Assembly (NCBI GenBank): GCA_949840885.1
Contig: CATKYJ010000015.1
Span: 1-64,000, forward strand
From: an uncultured Acetatifactor sp.
Lineage (GTDB): Bacteria; Bacillota; Clostridia; Lachnospirales; Lachnospiraceae
Direction of reading: 5' to 3'
Length of the DNA: 64,000 nucleotides
Shown: one piece after another, positions 35,473 to 44,287 of the stretch
Layout of the letters: each line of letters starts with the position of its first letter
Numbering within the stretch: position 1 is the stretch's first letter
Made by a program: the position numbers and the translations under genes
Notes under the pieces: model-generated
Told to the model about the DNA's origin: nothing
What the model saw: only the letters and a program-made list of their open reading frames with translations
The model's database searches: none

Positions 35473-37662
35473 ATGAATACGGAAAACCTGATCATAAAGC
35501 AGCCCTTTGACCCTGCACCGTATGCAGAGCGCATCGAGCGCCTACTGGGACAGATGACAGTGGCGGAAAAGGTCGGACAGCTGAATATGGATCATATCTC
35601 TGAAGGGGCAACGGATTGCAATCTGGGAGACCGCGCCTCCATGGACGCGGAGGAAAGGAAAGTGCGCGGAGGGCAGGTGGGGAGCCTGCTGATGCGGGGC
35701 AGAAAGGCGGCCAATCACTTCCAGCGGATCGCGGTGGAAGAGTCCAGGCTGGGTATCCCCCTGCTCTTCGGCTTTGACGTGATCCATGGCCATAAGACCG
35801 TATTTCCTATCCCTTTAGGCAGCGCTTCCACATGGGATCCAAAGATGCTCCGGGAGGCGGAGAACTATGCTGCCAGGGAGGCTTATGAGGATGGGATCAA
35901 CTGGATCCTTACGCCCATGATCGATCTTTGCAGAGATCCCAGGTGGGGCAGGGTGGCGGAGGGCGCCGGAGAGGACCCGCTGCTGGGATCCCTCATCGCC
36001 CAGGCCAAGGTGATGGGGCTGCAGGTCGTCAATCCAGAGACTGGATATCCTTATACGGCAGCCTGTCTGAAACATTACTGCGGCTACGGCCTCTCCCAGG
36101 GCGGGAGAGATTATGAGGAGTGTGAGACGTCCCCCAGGACGCTGTTCATGGACTATATGAAGCCATATCATGCAGCGGTGGACGCGGGATCCATGACAGC
36201 CATGAGCGCGTTCAGCGTGCTCAACGGGGAGCCGGTCACGGGCAGCCGGTATTACCTGACGGAGGTGCTCCGGAACCGATACGGGTTCCGCGGCTTCGTC
36301 GTCTCCGATTACGATGCGGTGAGGGAGCTGATCCACCACCGGGTAGCGGCGGACGGAAAGGAAGCCGCCGGCATGGCGCTGCTGGCCGGCGTGGATCAGG
36401 ATATGTGCTCCCATGCGTTCGAGGAGCACTGCGGGGCGCTGTATGAGGAGGATGCGCGCTTCGCGGAGGCAGTGGACGAGGCCGTTCGCCGTATACTGGG
36501 CGTAAAGTTTGCCATGGGGCTGTTCGAGCACCCATACTTTCCGGAGGAGGGCAAAGAGGCGTACTCCCCGATGCCCGGAATCCGGGAGGCGGCGCGGAAT
36601 GTGGGGAGGCACAGCATTGTCCTCCTGAAGAACGAAAAAGGAACCCTGCCCCTGTCCGCCTCAAAAAAGTACTTTCTCACGGGGCCCATGTCCGACAATG
36701 TGGGGGACATGGGGGGAGCGTGGGCCAACTACTGGCCGGACACCGATGTGATAACCGTCCGCAGAGGCCTTGAGGATGCGGGGCTGCGCATCCTGCACAG
36801 CGAGGGCTGCCCATTCACGGGAAAGTACTGTTTCGACAGCCGGGACAAAAGCGGATTTGCCGAAGCACTGGAAATGGCCCGGACCTGCGACGAGATCATC
36901 TATGTGTGCGGAGAAAAAGCGGCCTGGTCAGGAGAGAACAGGGGCAGGGTGAGCCTGGATCTGCCCTGGCTGCAGACAGAGTATCTGCGGGAACTGAAGA
37001 AGACAGGAAAGAAGATCATTTCGGTGCTGATGTGCGGAAGGGCCATGAGCTGTCCTGAGCTGGCGGAAAAATCGGACGCCCTGGTACTGGCATGGCATCT
37101 GGGGACAGAGGCCGGCCACGCCGTGGCGGACGTGCTGACAGGAGCCCACAGCCCCAGCGGACGGCTGCCCATTACATTCCCCTATTATACAGGGCAGACG
37201 CCCAATTACCACTCCATCCTGTCCAGCGGCAGGGAGAGGGAGAACCTGATACGCTATAAGGACGGGGAGAACAGGCCGCTCTATCCTTTCGGCTACGGGC
37301 TCAGCTATGCAGACATGGCCTATGACAGGATCCGCGTTTCCCGGAATCGCTACAGGGCGGACGAGACGATCCGGGTGGAAGTGGATCTGGCCAACCGGTC
37401 GGACAGGGACGCTTTTGAAGTGGTTCAGGTATATTTTCAGGACGTGGTCAGCTCGCTTCCCACGCCGGAACGGAAACTGTGCGGCTTTGCCAAGGCATTG
37501 GTGCCTGCGGGCACAAGCGTGACGGTGCAGGTGGCGGTTCCCGTGGAAAGGCTTTCGCTGATGACGCTGGATCTGAGAGAAGTGGTGGAGCCGGGAGAGT
37601 TCCTGCTTTTCGTGGGCCGGGACAGCACCTGCAGCGAGACCGTGAAGATTGTGGTGGAATGA
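35473..37662 (+). CDS. GH3-family beta-glycosidase
   Basis: 729 residues without a signal peptide, so cytoplasmic. N-terminal TIM-barrel (MTVAEKVGQLNMDHI, LLFGFDVIHGHKTVFPIPLG, DPRWGRVAEGAGEDP, ACLKHYCGYG) with the nucleophile Asp279 in GFVVSDYDAV; then the alpha/beta sandwich (VGRHSIVLLKNEKGTLPL) and a C-terminal fibronectin-III-like domain (YPFGYGLSYADM onward). GH3 enzymes remove single beta-linked sugars such as glucose or xylose. ATG 35470 and 35473 are adjacent; the second has the better spacing to AAGGAG. Confidence 0.94.
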   Translation: MNTENLIIKQPFDPAPYAERIERLLGQMTVAEKVGQLNMDHISEGATDCNLGDRASMDAEERKVRGGQVGSLLMRGRKAANHFQRIAVEESRLGIPLLFGFDVIHGHKTVFPIPLGSASTWDPKMLREAENYAAREAYEDGINWILTPMIDLCRDPRWGRVAEGAGEDPLLGSLIAQAKVMGLQVVNPETGYPYTAACLKHYCGYGLSQGGRDYEECETSPRTLFMDYMKPYHAAVDAGSMTAMSAFSVLNGEPVTGSRYYLTEVLRNRYGFRGFVVSDYDAVRELIHHRVAADGKEAAGMALLAGVDQDMCSHAFEEHCGALYEEDARFAEAVDEAVRRILGVKFAMGLFEHPYFPEEGKEAYSPMPGIREAARNVGRHSIVLLKNEKGTLPLSASKKYFLTGPMSDNVGDMGGAWANYWPDTDVITVRRGLEDAGLRILHSEGCPFTGKYCFDSRDKSGFAEALEMARTCDEIIYVCGEKAAWSGENRGRVSLDLPWLQTEYLRELKKTGKKIISVLMCGRAMSCPELAEKSDALVLAWHLGTEAGHAVADVLTGAHSPSGRLPITFPYYTGQTPNYHSILSSGRERENLIRYKDGENRPLYPFGYGLSYADMAYDRIRVSRNRYRADETIRVEVDLANRSDRDAFEVVQVYFQDVVSSLPTPERKLCGFAKALVPAGTSVTVQVAVPVERLSLMTLDLREVVEPGEFLLFVGRDSTCSETVKIVVE

Positions 37663-37710
37663 AAGGTCCCACAGCCGGAACGGAGGAAGCGCTGTCTGTC
37701 CCTCTGAAAC

Positions 37711-37722
37711 ATTAACGATAAT
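37711..37722. promoter_or_regulatory. Putative LacI-type operator before the glycyl radical enzyme gene
   Basis: ATTAACGATAAT, followed by ACGTTTAT, 63 bases before the radical enzyme start. It matches the other locus sites at 10 to 12 positions. A TATAAT-like GATAAT overlaps it, but no clear -35 box is seen. Confidence 0.55.
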
Positions 37723-37784
37723 ACGTTTATGGGCAGGCGAAAAGGCGCAGCCCGGCTGCGGAGACGGAATGTCAGAGGTTGGAT

Positions 37785-39854
37785 ATGAGAGAAAAAATAA
37801 GAGAAATGAAAGAGTTCTTCACGGCGGAAAAAGGCCAGAGGAAATTCTGGCAGCCGGAGGAGGACGAGTATCTGCTTGCGAGGGAATTCGCGGCAGAGGG
37901 ACTGCCTGCGGAGGACAGAAGCGCCAGGCGGCTGATCTATGTGCTGGAGAAAGAGAGGCCGATGCTCTTCCCCGGCGAAAGGATCGCATACACCAGAACC
38001 GTGCGGACAATCCCGGCGCTCTTTCTGCCAAAGGAGCTGGAGGAGCTGAAAAAGGAACACTGGATCCATGAGAGAGGAGAGGTCTGCAACATCAATGTGG
38101 ACTATGCCGCGCTGATGGGCACAGGACTGGACGCGAAGCGAAAGGAGCTGGAAGAGCGCAGGCAGTCTTTCCTGGAGGAGGGAGAAGAGGGCAGGGCACA
38201 TTACCTAAAGCTGCAGACAGAGATCATCGACAGTGTGCTGAATCTGGCAGAGCGCTACAGACAGCAGGCCCAGGCCCAGGGCAGCCCGGAGCTGGCCGCA
38301 CTGCTGGCGCGGGTGCCGGCCCTGGCTCCGGAAAGCTTCCTGGAAGCGCTGCAGATGTTCCGGATCCTGCATTTCACCATGTGGTGCGGGGGGAACTACC
38401 ACAATACCGTCGGGAGATTTGACCAGTATATGTACCCATATCTGGCGGGGGACATGGAGCGGGGGATCCTGGACGAAGACAGCGCGCTGGATCTGCTGGA
38501 AGAGTTCTTTCTGACTTTCAACCGGGACAGCGACCTGTATCCCGGCATGCAGCAGGGGGACAATGGGCAGAGTATGGTGCTGGGCGGTCTGCTGGAGGAC
38601 GGAAGCGACGGTTACAACCTCCTTTCCGAGCTGTGCCTGAAAGCCGCGCTGAATCTTAGGCTCATAGACCCCAAGATCAATCTGCGTGTGCACAAAGACA
38701 CGCCGCTTGAGGTATACAGGCTGGGGACAGAGATGACGAAGCAGGGGCTGGGCTTTCCCCAGTATTCCAACGATGATGTGGTGATTCCGGGTCTGATGGA
38801 TCTGGGATACGAGAGAGCGGACGCCTACAATTATGTGGTAGCGGCCTGCTGGGAGTTCATCATTCCCGGAAAGGGCATGGATATCCCTAACATTGAGGCG
38901 GTGTCTTTCGCCGGGGCGGTGGCGGACGCCATGGAGCGGCTGGAGGAGTGCGAAAGCTTTGAGGACTTCTACGGCATCGTCCGTGAGAAGCTGTGCGGAC
39001 AGGTGGAGAAGATCTGCGCCCGGGTGAGGAACGTCTGCCTGTTCCCGGCTCCTTTCCTGTCCCTGATGATGGACGGCTGCTGTGAGAAAGGGGAGGACGT
39101 GTCCGCGGGATGCAGGTACAACAATTACGGCATCCACGGGACGGGCGTCTCCACGGCGGCGGACTCGCTGGCGGCTGTGAAGAAATATGTGTATGAGGAG
39201 AAGTCCGTCAGCGCGGCAGAACTGTGCGGGGCGCTGGGAAAGGACTTCGCCGGATACGAGGAGCTTTGCCGCCGTCTGCGTAATGAAGCGCCGAAGATGG
39301 GCAATCACGATGACTTTGTGGACAATATCGCGGTGCGGCTCCTGGGGGACTTTGCGGATATCCTGGAAGGGAAGCGCAATGACCGCGGTGGGCGCTTCCG
39401 CCCGGGAACCGGCTCCGCCATGTACTATGTCTGGCATGGCAGGGAGGTGGCGGCCACGCCGGACGGCAGGTATAAGGGGGAGGGGCTGGCTGCGAACTTT
39501 TCGCCCAGCCTGTTCGCCAAGTGCCAGGGACCGGTCTCCATCATACAGTCTTTTTCCAAGCCTGACCTGAAGAGGACGGTGAATGGCGGGCCGTTGACGC
39601 TGGAACTGCACGACACGGTGTTTAGGACCGAGCAGAGCGTGGAGAAAGTCGCCATGCTGGTGAAGTCTTTCATGGACATGGGAGGCCACCAGCTGCAGCT
39701 GAACGCGGTGAACAGGGACACCATGCTGGACGCACAGAGGAATCCTGAGAATTACCGCAACCTCATTGTGCGCGTCTGGGGCTGGAGCGGGTATTTTGTG
39801 GAACTGGACAGGGAGTACCAGGATCACATCATACGGCGGATGGAACTGGTATGA
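37785..39854 (+). CDS. Glycyl radical enzyme, dehydratase-like, unknown substrate
   Basis: 689 residues of the PFL/glycerol-dehydratase superfamily. The active-site loop reads NYVVAACWEFIIPGKG with Cys355 (thiyl radical) and Glu357 in the C-x-E arrangement of eliminases; glycerol, propanediol and choline enzymes have GCVEP there. The C-terminal radical loop is LIVRVWGWSGYFVELD with Gly666; the usual form is RV(S/A)GY. Also visible: RFDQYMYPYL, PDGRYKGEGLAANFSPS and GGHQLQLNAVNRDTMLDAQ. ATG 37785 follows AGAGG by 6 bases. A LacI-type operator lies upstream and the activase is 4.1 kb before it. Not one of the named subclasses I can recognise; a lyase or dehydratase acting on a sugar-derived product is inferred. 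Confidence 0.93.
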   Translation: MREKIREMKEFFTAEKGQRKFWQPEEDEYLLAREFAAEGLPAEDRSARRLIYVLEKERPMLFPGERIAYTRTVRTIPALFLPKELEELKKEHWIHERGEVCNINVDYAALMGTGLDAKRKELEERRQSFLEEGEEGRAHYLKLQTEIIDSVLNLAERYRQQAQAQGSPELAALLARVPALAPESFLEALQMFRILHFTMWCGGNYHNTVGRFDQYMYPYLAGDMERGILDEDSALDLLEEFFLTFNRDSDLYPGMQQGDNGQSMVLGGLLEDGSDGYNLLSELCLKAALNLRLIDPKINLRVHKDTPLEVYRLGTEMTKQGLGFPQYSNDDVVIPGLMDLGYERADAYNYVVAACWEFIIPGKGMDIPNIEAVSFAGAVADAMERLEECESFEDFYGIVREKLCGQVEKICARVRNVCLFPAPFLSLMMDGCCEKGEDVSAGCRYNNYGIHGTGVSTAADSLAAVKKYVYEEKSVSAAELCGALGKDFAGYEELCRRLRNEAPKMGNHDDFVDNIAVRLLGDFADILEGKRNDRGGRFRPGTGSAMYYVWHGREVAATPDGRYKGEGLAANFSPSLFAKCQGPVSIIQSFSKPDLKRTVNGGPLTLELHDTVFRTEQSVEKVAMLVKSFMDMGGHQLQLNAVNRDTMLDAQRNPENYRNLIVRVWGWSGYFVELDREYQDHIIRRMELV

Positions 39855-39893
39855 CCAATAGATGACATCTGTGCATCAGAGGGAGGTGCAGTT

Positions 39894-40943
39894 ATGGTTC
39901 CATGTCAGGTGGAACGGGAAGTCTCCGGCGGAGCTTACGCATGCTGGAGGCACGGAGAATTAGAGGATTTTACAGACTGGCGGGACACGGACGGCAACAT
40001 CATCAATGCCAGCGATGGCGGCATGATCTGCGTGGACGGCGTGTATCACTGGTACGGCATGGCTTTCCGCCCGCTGCCCTTTGCCTCCGGAGGCAGAGGC
40101 GGCCAGGCAACGACGGCCGGAGTGGTCATGTACGCTTCTGAGGATCTGGAGAACTGGAAATACGAGGGCGTGATTCTGGCATGCTCCGATGATCCGACAG
40201 ATGACCTGTACGGCCCCATGCGCTTCGAGCGCCCGAAGATTATATATAATGAAAAGACCGGGCAATATGTGCTCTGGTGCCATTATGTGAGATATCCCGG
40301 AGATCACGGAACCGAGAGGGGAACGGCGGAGGCCGGATTGGCCGTGTGCGACACTGTAAACGGGAATTACAGGTGGCAGGGCTCTAAACGTCCCATCAAT
40401 GATTCCGGCTGTGTGCGGGACTGTACGGTTTTCAGGGATACGGACGGCAGCGCTTATTTTATATACGACAGGCATGTGGGCACCGGAACCCTGGCGGAGG
40501 ATCGCTGCCAGTACATCGTCAAGCTCACGGAGGACTATCTGGATTTCACAAAAGAGCAGATGCGGGTGGATGCGGCGCGGTACAGAGAGGCGCCCGCCGT
40601 ATTTTGCCATGAGGGATTTTATTATATGATCACCTCGGGCCTGACATCGTGGGCCTTTAATCAGGCCAGGTATTTCCGGGCCCGCAGCATCTGGGGTCCC
40701 TGGGAGGACATGGGGGACATTTGCGAGGGCGATGCGGATCATACCACGTTCCATTCCCAGACCTCCTACGTCTTTCGGGTGGAGGGGACACAGGCTCTCC
40801 ACATCCACATGGCGGAGCGCCACAATACCCGGAATTTCCTGAAATCCTCCTACATTTGGCTTCCGGTGGAATTTCCCGGGGGAGGCCGCCTGCGTCTGAG
40901 ATACCACAGAGAGGTGCCGATTCCAAGAAGGGAGCTGCCATGA
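39894..40943 (+). CDS. GH43-like five-bladed beta-propeller glycosidase
   Basis: 349 residues, no signal peptide. Blades are recognisable by DGNIINASDGGMICVDGVYHWYG (first Asp region, seen in pieces), YASEDLENWKYEGVIL, MRFERPKIIYNEKTGQYVLW (the family's RPKVIYN-like motif), VRDCTVFRDTDGSAYFIYD and REAPAVFCHEGFYYMITSG, where the Glu is the likely acid. The pattern is closest to the GH43 subfamilies that include exo-beta-1,3-galactanases. GGGAGGTGCAG precedes ATG 39894. The stop overlaps the next start (ATGA), so it is translationally coupled to the PHP gene. Confidence 0.82.
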   Translation: MVPCQVEREVSGGAYACWRHGELEDFTDWRDTDGNIINASDGGMICVDGVYHWYGMAFRPLPFASGGRGGQATTAGVVMYASEDLENWKYEGVILACSDDPTDDLYGPMRFERPKIIYNEKTGQYVLWCHYVRYPGDHGTERGTAEAGLAVCDTVNGNYRWQGSKRPINDSGCVRDCTVFRDTDGSAYFIYDRHVGTGTLAEDRCQYIVKLTEDYLDFTKEQMRVDAARYREAPAVFCHEGFYYMITSGLTSWAFNQARYFRARSIWGPWEDMGDICEGDADHTTFHSQTSYVFRVEGTQALHIHMAERHNTRNFLKSSYIWLPVEFPGGGRLRLRYHREVPIPRRELP

Positions 40944-41719
40944 TTGCGAATTATCACACGCACACATACAGATGCCGCCACGCCAGCGGCACGGAGCGGG
41001 AATATGTGGAGAGGGCCATCGAGGGCGGGCTGAAGATCCTCGGATTCTCCGATCATACGCCGAATCCGTACCCTGAGGGATTTGCCTGGCGCGACCGGAT
41101 GAGCCTGGAGGAAATGGAGGGCTATGTGAACACGGTGCTGGCTCTGCGGGACGAATACAGGGACGACATCGAGATCCGCTTGGGGCTGGAGGTGGAGTAT
41201 TACGAGGATCACTTTGAGGGACTCATGCAGTTTCTGCAGGACTATCCGGTGGAATATTTTCTGCTGGCCCAGCACAGCCTGGAGGACAGGCACGGCTACC
41301 GGACCGAGGAGGAGGAAGCGGATCCCGGGCTTCTGGAGCGGTATTGCGAAATCGTCATAGAGGCCATGCGGACCGGACGGTTCACGTATGTGGCCCATCC
41401 CGATGCTTTCAGGTACCGGGGGGATCCGGCCCTGTACGACGCGCCTGTCCGGCGCCTTTGCAGATGCGCCAGCGATCTGGGAATCCCGCTGGAGATCAAT
41501 TTTAACGGTCTGCGGAAAAACGGATATTATCCCGCGGAGCGATTCTGGAAAATCGCCGGGGAAGAGGGTTGCACCGCCGTTTTCGGGGCGGATGCCCACG
41601 AACCTGTAAATGTCTGGCAGCCGCAGACGCTGGAGCGGGCGGAGGAGCTGGTGCAGCGTCTGCGGCTGCGCCTGGCTGACACAGTGAACCTTAGAAATCC
41701 TTTCGGGGCCCAGGGGTGA
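40940..41719 (+). CDS. Histidinol-phosphatase-like PHP phosphoesterase
   Basis: 259 residues of the HisJ/HisK-type PHP family: NYHTHTYRCRHASGTEREYV (first metal motif and the RC.HA signature), ILGFSDHTPNP (second), LGLEVEYYEDH, FLLAQHSLED, VAHPDAFRY and FGADAHEPVNV at the end. Such proteins hydrolyse histidinol phosphate or other small sugar-like phosphates; the glycan context and absence of his genes here argue for a sugar phosphate (inference). The start codon overlaps the GH43-like stop by 3 bases; GGGAG lies upstream. Confidence 0.88.
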   Translation: MIANYHTHTYRCRHASGTEREYVERAIEGGLKILGFSDHTPNPYPEGFAWRDRMSLEEMEGYVNTVLALRDEYRDDIEIRLGLEVEYYEDHFEGLMQFLQDYPVEYFLLAQHSLEDRHGYRTEEEEADPGLLERYCEIVIEAMRTGRFTYVAHPDAFRYRGDPALYDAPVRRLCRCASDLGIPLEINFNGLRKNGYYPAERFWKIAGEEGCTAVFGADAHEPVNVWQPQTLERAEELVQRLRLRLADTVNLRNPFGAQG

Positions 41720-41757
41720 GAGGCGGTCACCGTAGGAGAGAAAAGGAGGCAAAATAT

Positions 41758-44211
41758 ATGGAAGTCATGAATGAAGCTGCGGGAACTGTTTATTCCGTGC
41801 GGAACTTCGGCGCCGCGGGCGATGGCGATGCGGACGACACGCGGGCGATCCAGAGCGCAATCGACGCCTGCGGCCTGGCGGGAGGCGGTACCGTGTACGT
41901 TCCGTCCGGCATCTATTTCTGCGCCGCCCTTGAACTGCGCAGCTATGTGACCCTTTATCTGGAGGCGAACTCCAGGCTGCTGATCAGCCCGGGGCCTGAG
42001 GGGTACCCCAAGCCGGGACCGGAGTGCTATGTCCGCACCCTGGGAAGCAATTGTGAGCGGATTTTCCTCCATGGAAACCGGGTGGAGCGGGCCGCGCTGC
42101 GGGGGGCGGGCGTCATCGACGGCCGGCTGGGAAGCATCGATGATGCGGACAATTCCTGGGAGGGCATTACGATCCTGTTCGAGCAGTCCGCAGATGTCCT
42201 GGTGGAGGGCATCGAGATTGTGAAAGCGCCGAACTGGACGCTGGCCTTTTACGGCTGCAGAGACGTAAAAGCGCTGCATCTGAAGATTCTGGACAGCTGC
42301 AAGGACGGCATCAATCCCGTGTGCTGCCAGAACGTCCTCATCGACGGCGTCTATATCAGGGGAACCGGGGACGATCCTATCTGCATCAAAAACGAAAGCC
42401 CCGGCTACCTCTATGAGACAAGGCCGGACTGCGGGTATCTGTCGGAGAACATCATCGTGGCCAATACGGTGGTGGAGGATACCCACGGCCATCCGGCAGT
42501 GAAGATCGGTACCGGGACTGCGGGCGTTTTCCGCAATATCATTGTCCATGACTGCGTTTTTTCCGGGACGGGCGCCGCTTTCTGCATCCAGCTTGTGCGG
42601 CCCGACATGGAAGAGACGGAGCGGGTGATCGAGAACGTGCGGCTATCCAATCTGGTGGTTCGAAACTGCGATGGCCTGATGGATATCACCGAGCTTGACG
42701 TAAGCCGGCCCATCATCCGCAATCTTTCTATGCAGAACGTGACCGCGCAGGGGATGAGGCGGTTCTCCCGCATACTGGGGACACAGGAGGCTCCCGTTGG
42801 ACGCGTGAGCCTGCGGGATATCTTTTTTGACAGGACAGAAGCTATGGACTATCTGCTGGAGGCGGCTCATGTGGACGGGCTTTCCGTGGAGGGCCTTACT
42901 GTGGAGGGGACTGCCGGGTCAGGGCCCCGCAGGGCGATTCTGGTTCTGGAGGACTGCCGCCGTGTCAGGGCAGGAGGAATCAGTGGGGACGGCACCCTGC
43001 TGGCCCTGAAAGGAGCCGACACGGAGAACGTCCTCTTCCACGATGACGGGGCGGGCAGGTTGGAGCCGCTGGACATTGCCGCGGACGTGCCGAACGGCGT
43101 TGTGCTTCCGCGAACCGCGCGCTTTCAGATAGAATCCCTTGAGGGGCCTGAATCCGTCATGCCCGGGGAGTCCATTGAGGGGACGCTGAGAGTCCGCAAC
43201 GAGGGGGAGACCGGCTTTTGGTGGTTGGCTATCACCGTGGACGGGGCGGCTCTGTCCTGGGTCCGCGCATGGCTGCGCAGGGATGAGGTTCGGACGATTC
43301 CTTTTTCCGCGGGACCGCTCTATCTGCCCGGCGTGTATTCGGTGGACGCAGGGGGACGGACATTCCGGACGGAGGTGCTTTTCTCCGGCGCGGATATCCG
43401 CATAAGCCCCCGGATTGAAGTGGCGGGAGAAGGAAAAAGGCTGGAATTTAAACTCCGCGCCCGCAATACGGGAGGAGCCCCCGGGGAAAAGGCACAGGAA
43501 CTTCGGTGCAGCGGGGAAGCCCTCGAAGAAGGAACTTTCCGGCTGGATCCAGGCCGGGAGGGGGAACTTGTCCTGAAGACGGACGGTGGGACAGGGGAGG
43601 GCCCCTGGCTGCTGCCTGGCATAACGAAGTGGGACTACCGCCTTGCCGCCAATACTTTTTCCAGGTACCAGGCGGAGGGGAACCGCATCACCATTACGGG
43701 AGGCGGGAGACAGTATACCTCAGTCGGCGACTTTGAAAAGGAGAATCTGATGGAATATGCTGCCCTCTATAAAAGGGTGAGAGGGGACTTCACGGCCACT
43801 GTGAAGCTGGTATCCCAGGAGGCCAGCGGCCAGTATGCTTTCGCGGGCCTGATCGTCTGCAATGACATGAGCCATGCCAGACAGGCGAAAGGAACGGCGC
43901 TTTTAACCTGCTCGCCCAAATACGGTTCCATGGGGCTGTGGCGGGCGGACTGCGATGGGGACGGGCGCACGGAGGCCATAGAGTACGGCAGCATGGATCC
44001 CGGAGACTGGATAAGAATCGAAAAGACCGGAAAACAGTTCCAGGCTTTTGTGGGCAGAGATCGCGAAAACTGGACAGTCTGGGGCGTCTGGCAGGTGGAT
44101 GCCGCCGAAGAAGAGCAGGATGTGGGCCTCTTCGTCTACGCGAACAGCGTGAGCAATAAAACGGGCCGGGCTGAATTCGAAGACCTTGAGATAGAAAATA
44201 AAGGAAATTGA
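41758..44211 (+). CDS. GH28-family protein (polygalacturonase-like) with C-terminal accessory domains
   Basis: 817 residues, no signal peptide. The first 400 are a GH28 beta-helix: NFGAAGDGDADDTRAIQSAI, DSCKDGINPV (variant of NTDG), GTGDDPICIKNE with Asp205/Asp206, THGHPAVKIGTG with His243 and Lys249. GH28 enzymes cleave galacturonan or related uronic/rhamnose linkages. A middle region (about 460-640) resembles CARDB-like beta domains, and the last 170 residues resemble DUF1349/concanavalin-like sandwiches (GDFTATVKLV, YAFAGLIVCND, WTVWGVWQVD). AAAGGAGG before ATG 41758 sets the start. The last 30 bases recur as a direct repeat at 46668. Confidence 0.88.
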   Translation: MEVMNEAAGTVYSVRNFGAAGDGDADDTRAIQSAIDACGLAGGGTVYVPSGIYFCAALELRSYVTLYLEANSRLLISPGPEGYPKPGPECYVRTLGSNCERIFLHGNRVERAALRGAGVIDGRLGSIDDADNSWEGITILFEQSADVLVEGIEIVKAPNWTLAFYGCRDVKALHLKILDSCKDGINPVCCQNVLIDGVYIRGTGDDPICIKNESPGYLYETRPDCGYLSENIIVANTVVEDTHGHPAVKIGTGTAGVFRNIIVHDCVFSGTGAAFCIQLVRPDMEETERVIENVRLSNLVVRNCDGLMDITELDVSRPIIRNLSMQNVTAQGMRRFSRILGTQEAPVGRVSLRDIFFDRTEAMDYLLEAAHVDGLSVEGLTVEGTAGSGPRRAILVLEDCRRVRAGGISGDGTLLALKGADTENVLFHDDGAGRLEPLDIAADVPNGVVLPRTARFQIESLEGPESVMPGESIEGTLRVRNEGETGFWWLAITVDGAALSWVRAWLRRDEVRTIPFSAGPLYLPGVYSVDAGGRTFRTEVLFSGADIRISPRIEVAGEGKRLEFKLRARNTGGAPGEKAQELRCSGEALEEGTFRLDPGREGELVLKTDGGTGEGPWLLPGITKWDYRLAANTFSRYQAEGNRITITGGGRQYTSVGDFEKENLMEYAALYKRVRGDFTATVKLVSQEASGQYAFAGLIVCNDMSHARQAKGTALLTCSPKYGSMGLWRADCDGDGRTEAIEYGSMDPGDWIRIEKTGKQFQAFVGRDRENWTVWGVWQVDAAEEEQDVGLFVYANSVSNKTGRAEFEDLEIENKGN

Positions 44212-44216
44212 GAAAA
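44183..44216 (+). repeat. 34-bp direct repeat, copy A
   Basis: Covers the last codons of the GH28 gene. Copy B at 46668-46701 matches at 31 of 34 positions. The pair brackets beta-helix gene 2. Confidence 0.8.
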
Positions 44217-44287
44217 TGGCGAAGCTCCGGGAATCGGAGGATGATTTCGGTGCCTGGAGGCGTCTCGTGAAAGGAGAAAGAGGCATT

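Noticed and set aside
38205..39827. 540-codon open frame antisense to the glycyl radical enzyme gene
   Set aside because: Shadow frame produced by codon bias; His- and Arg-rich sequence without any domain and no start signals.
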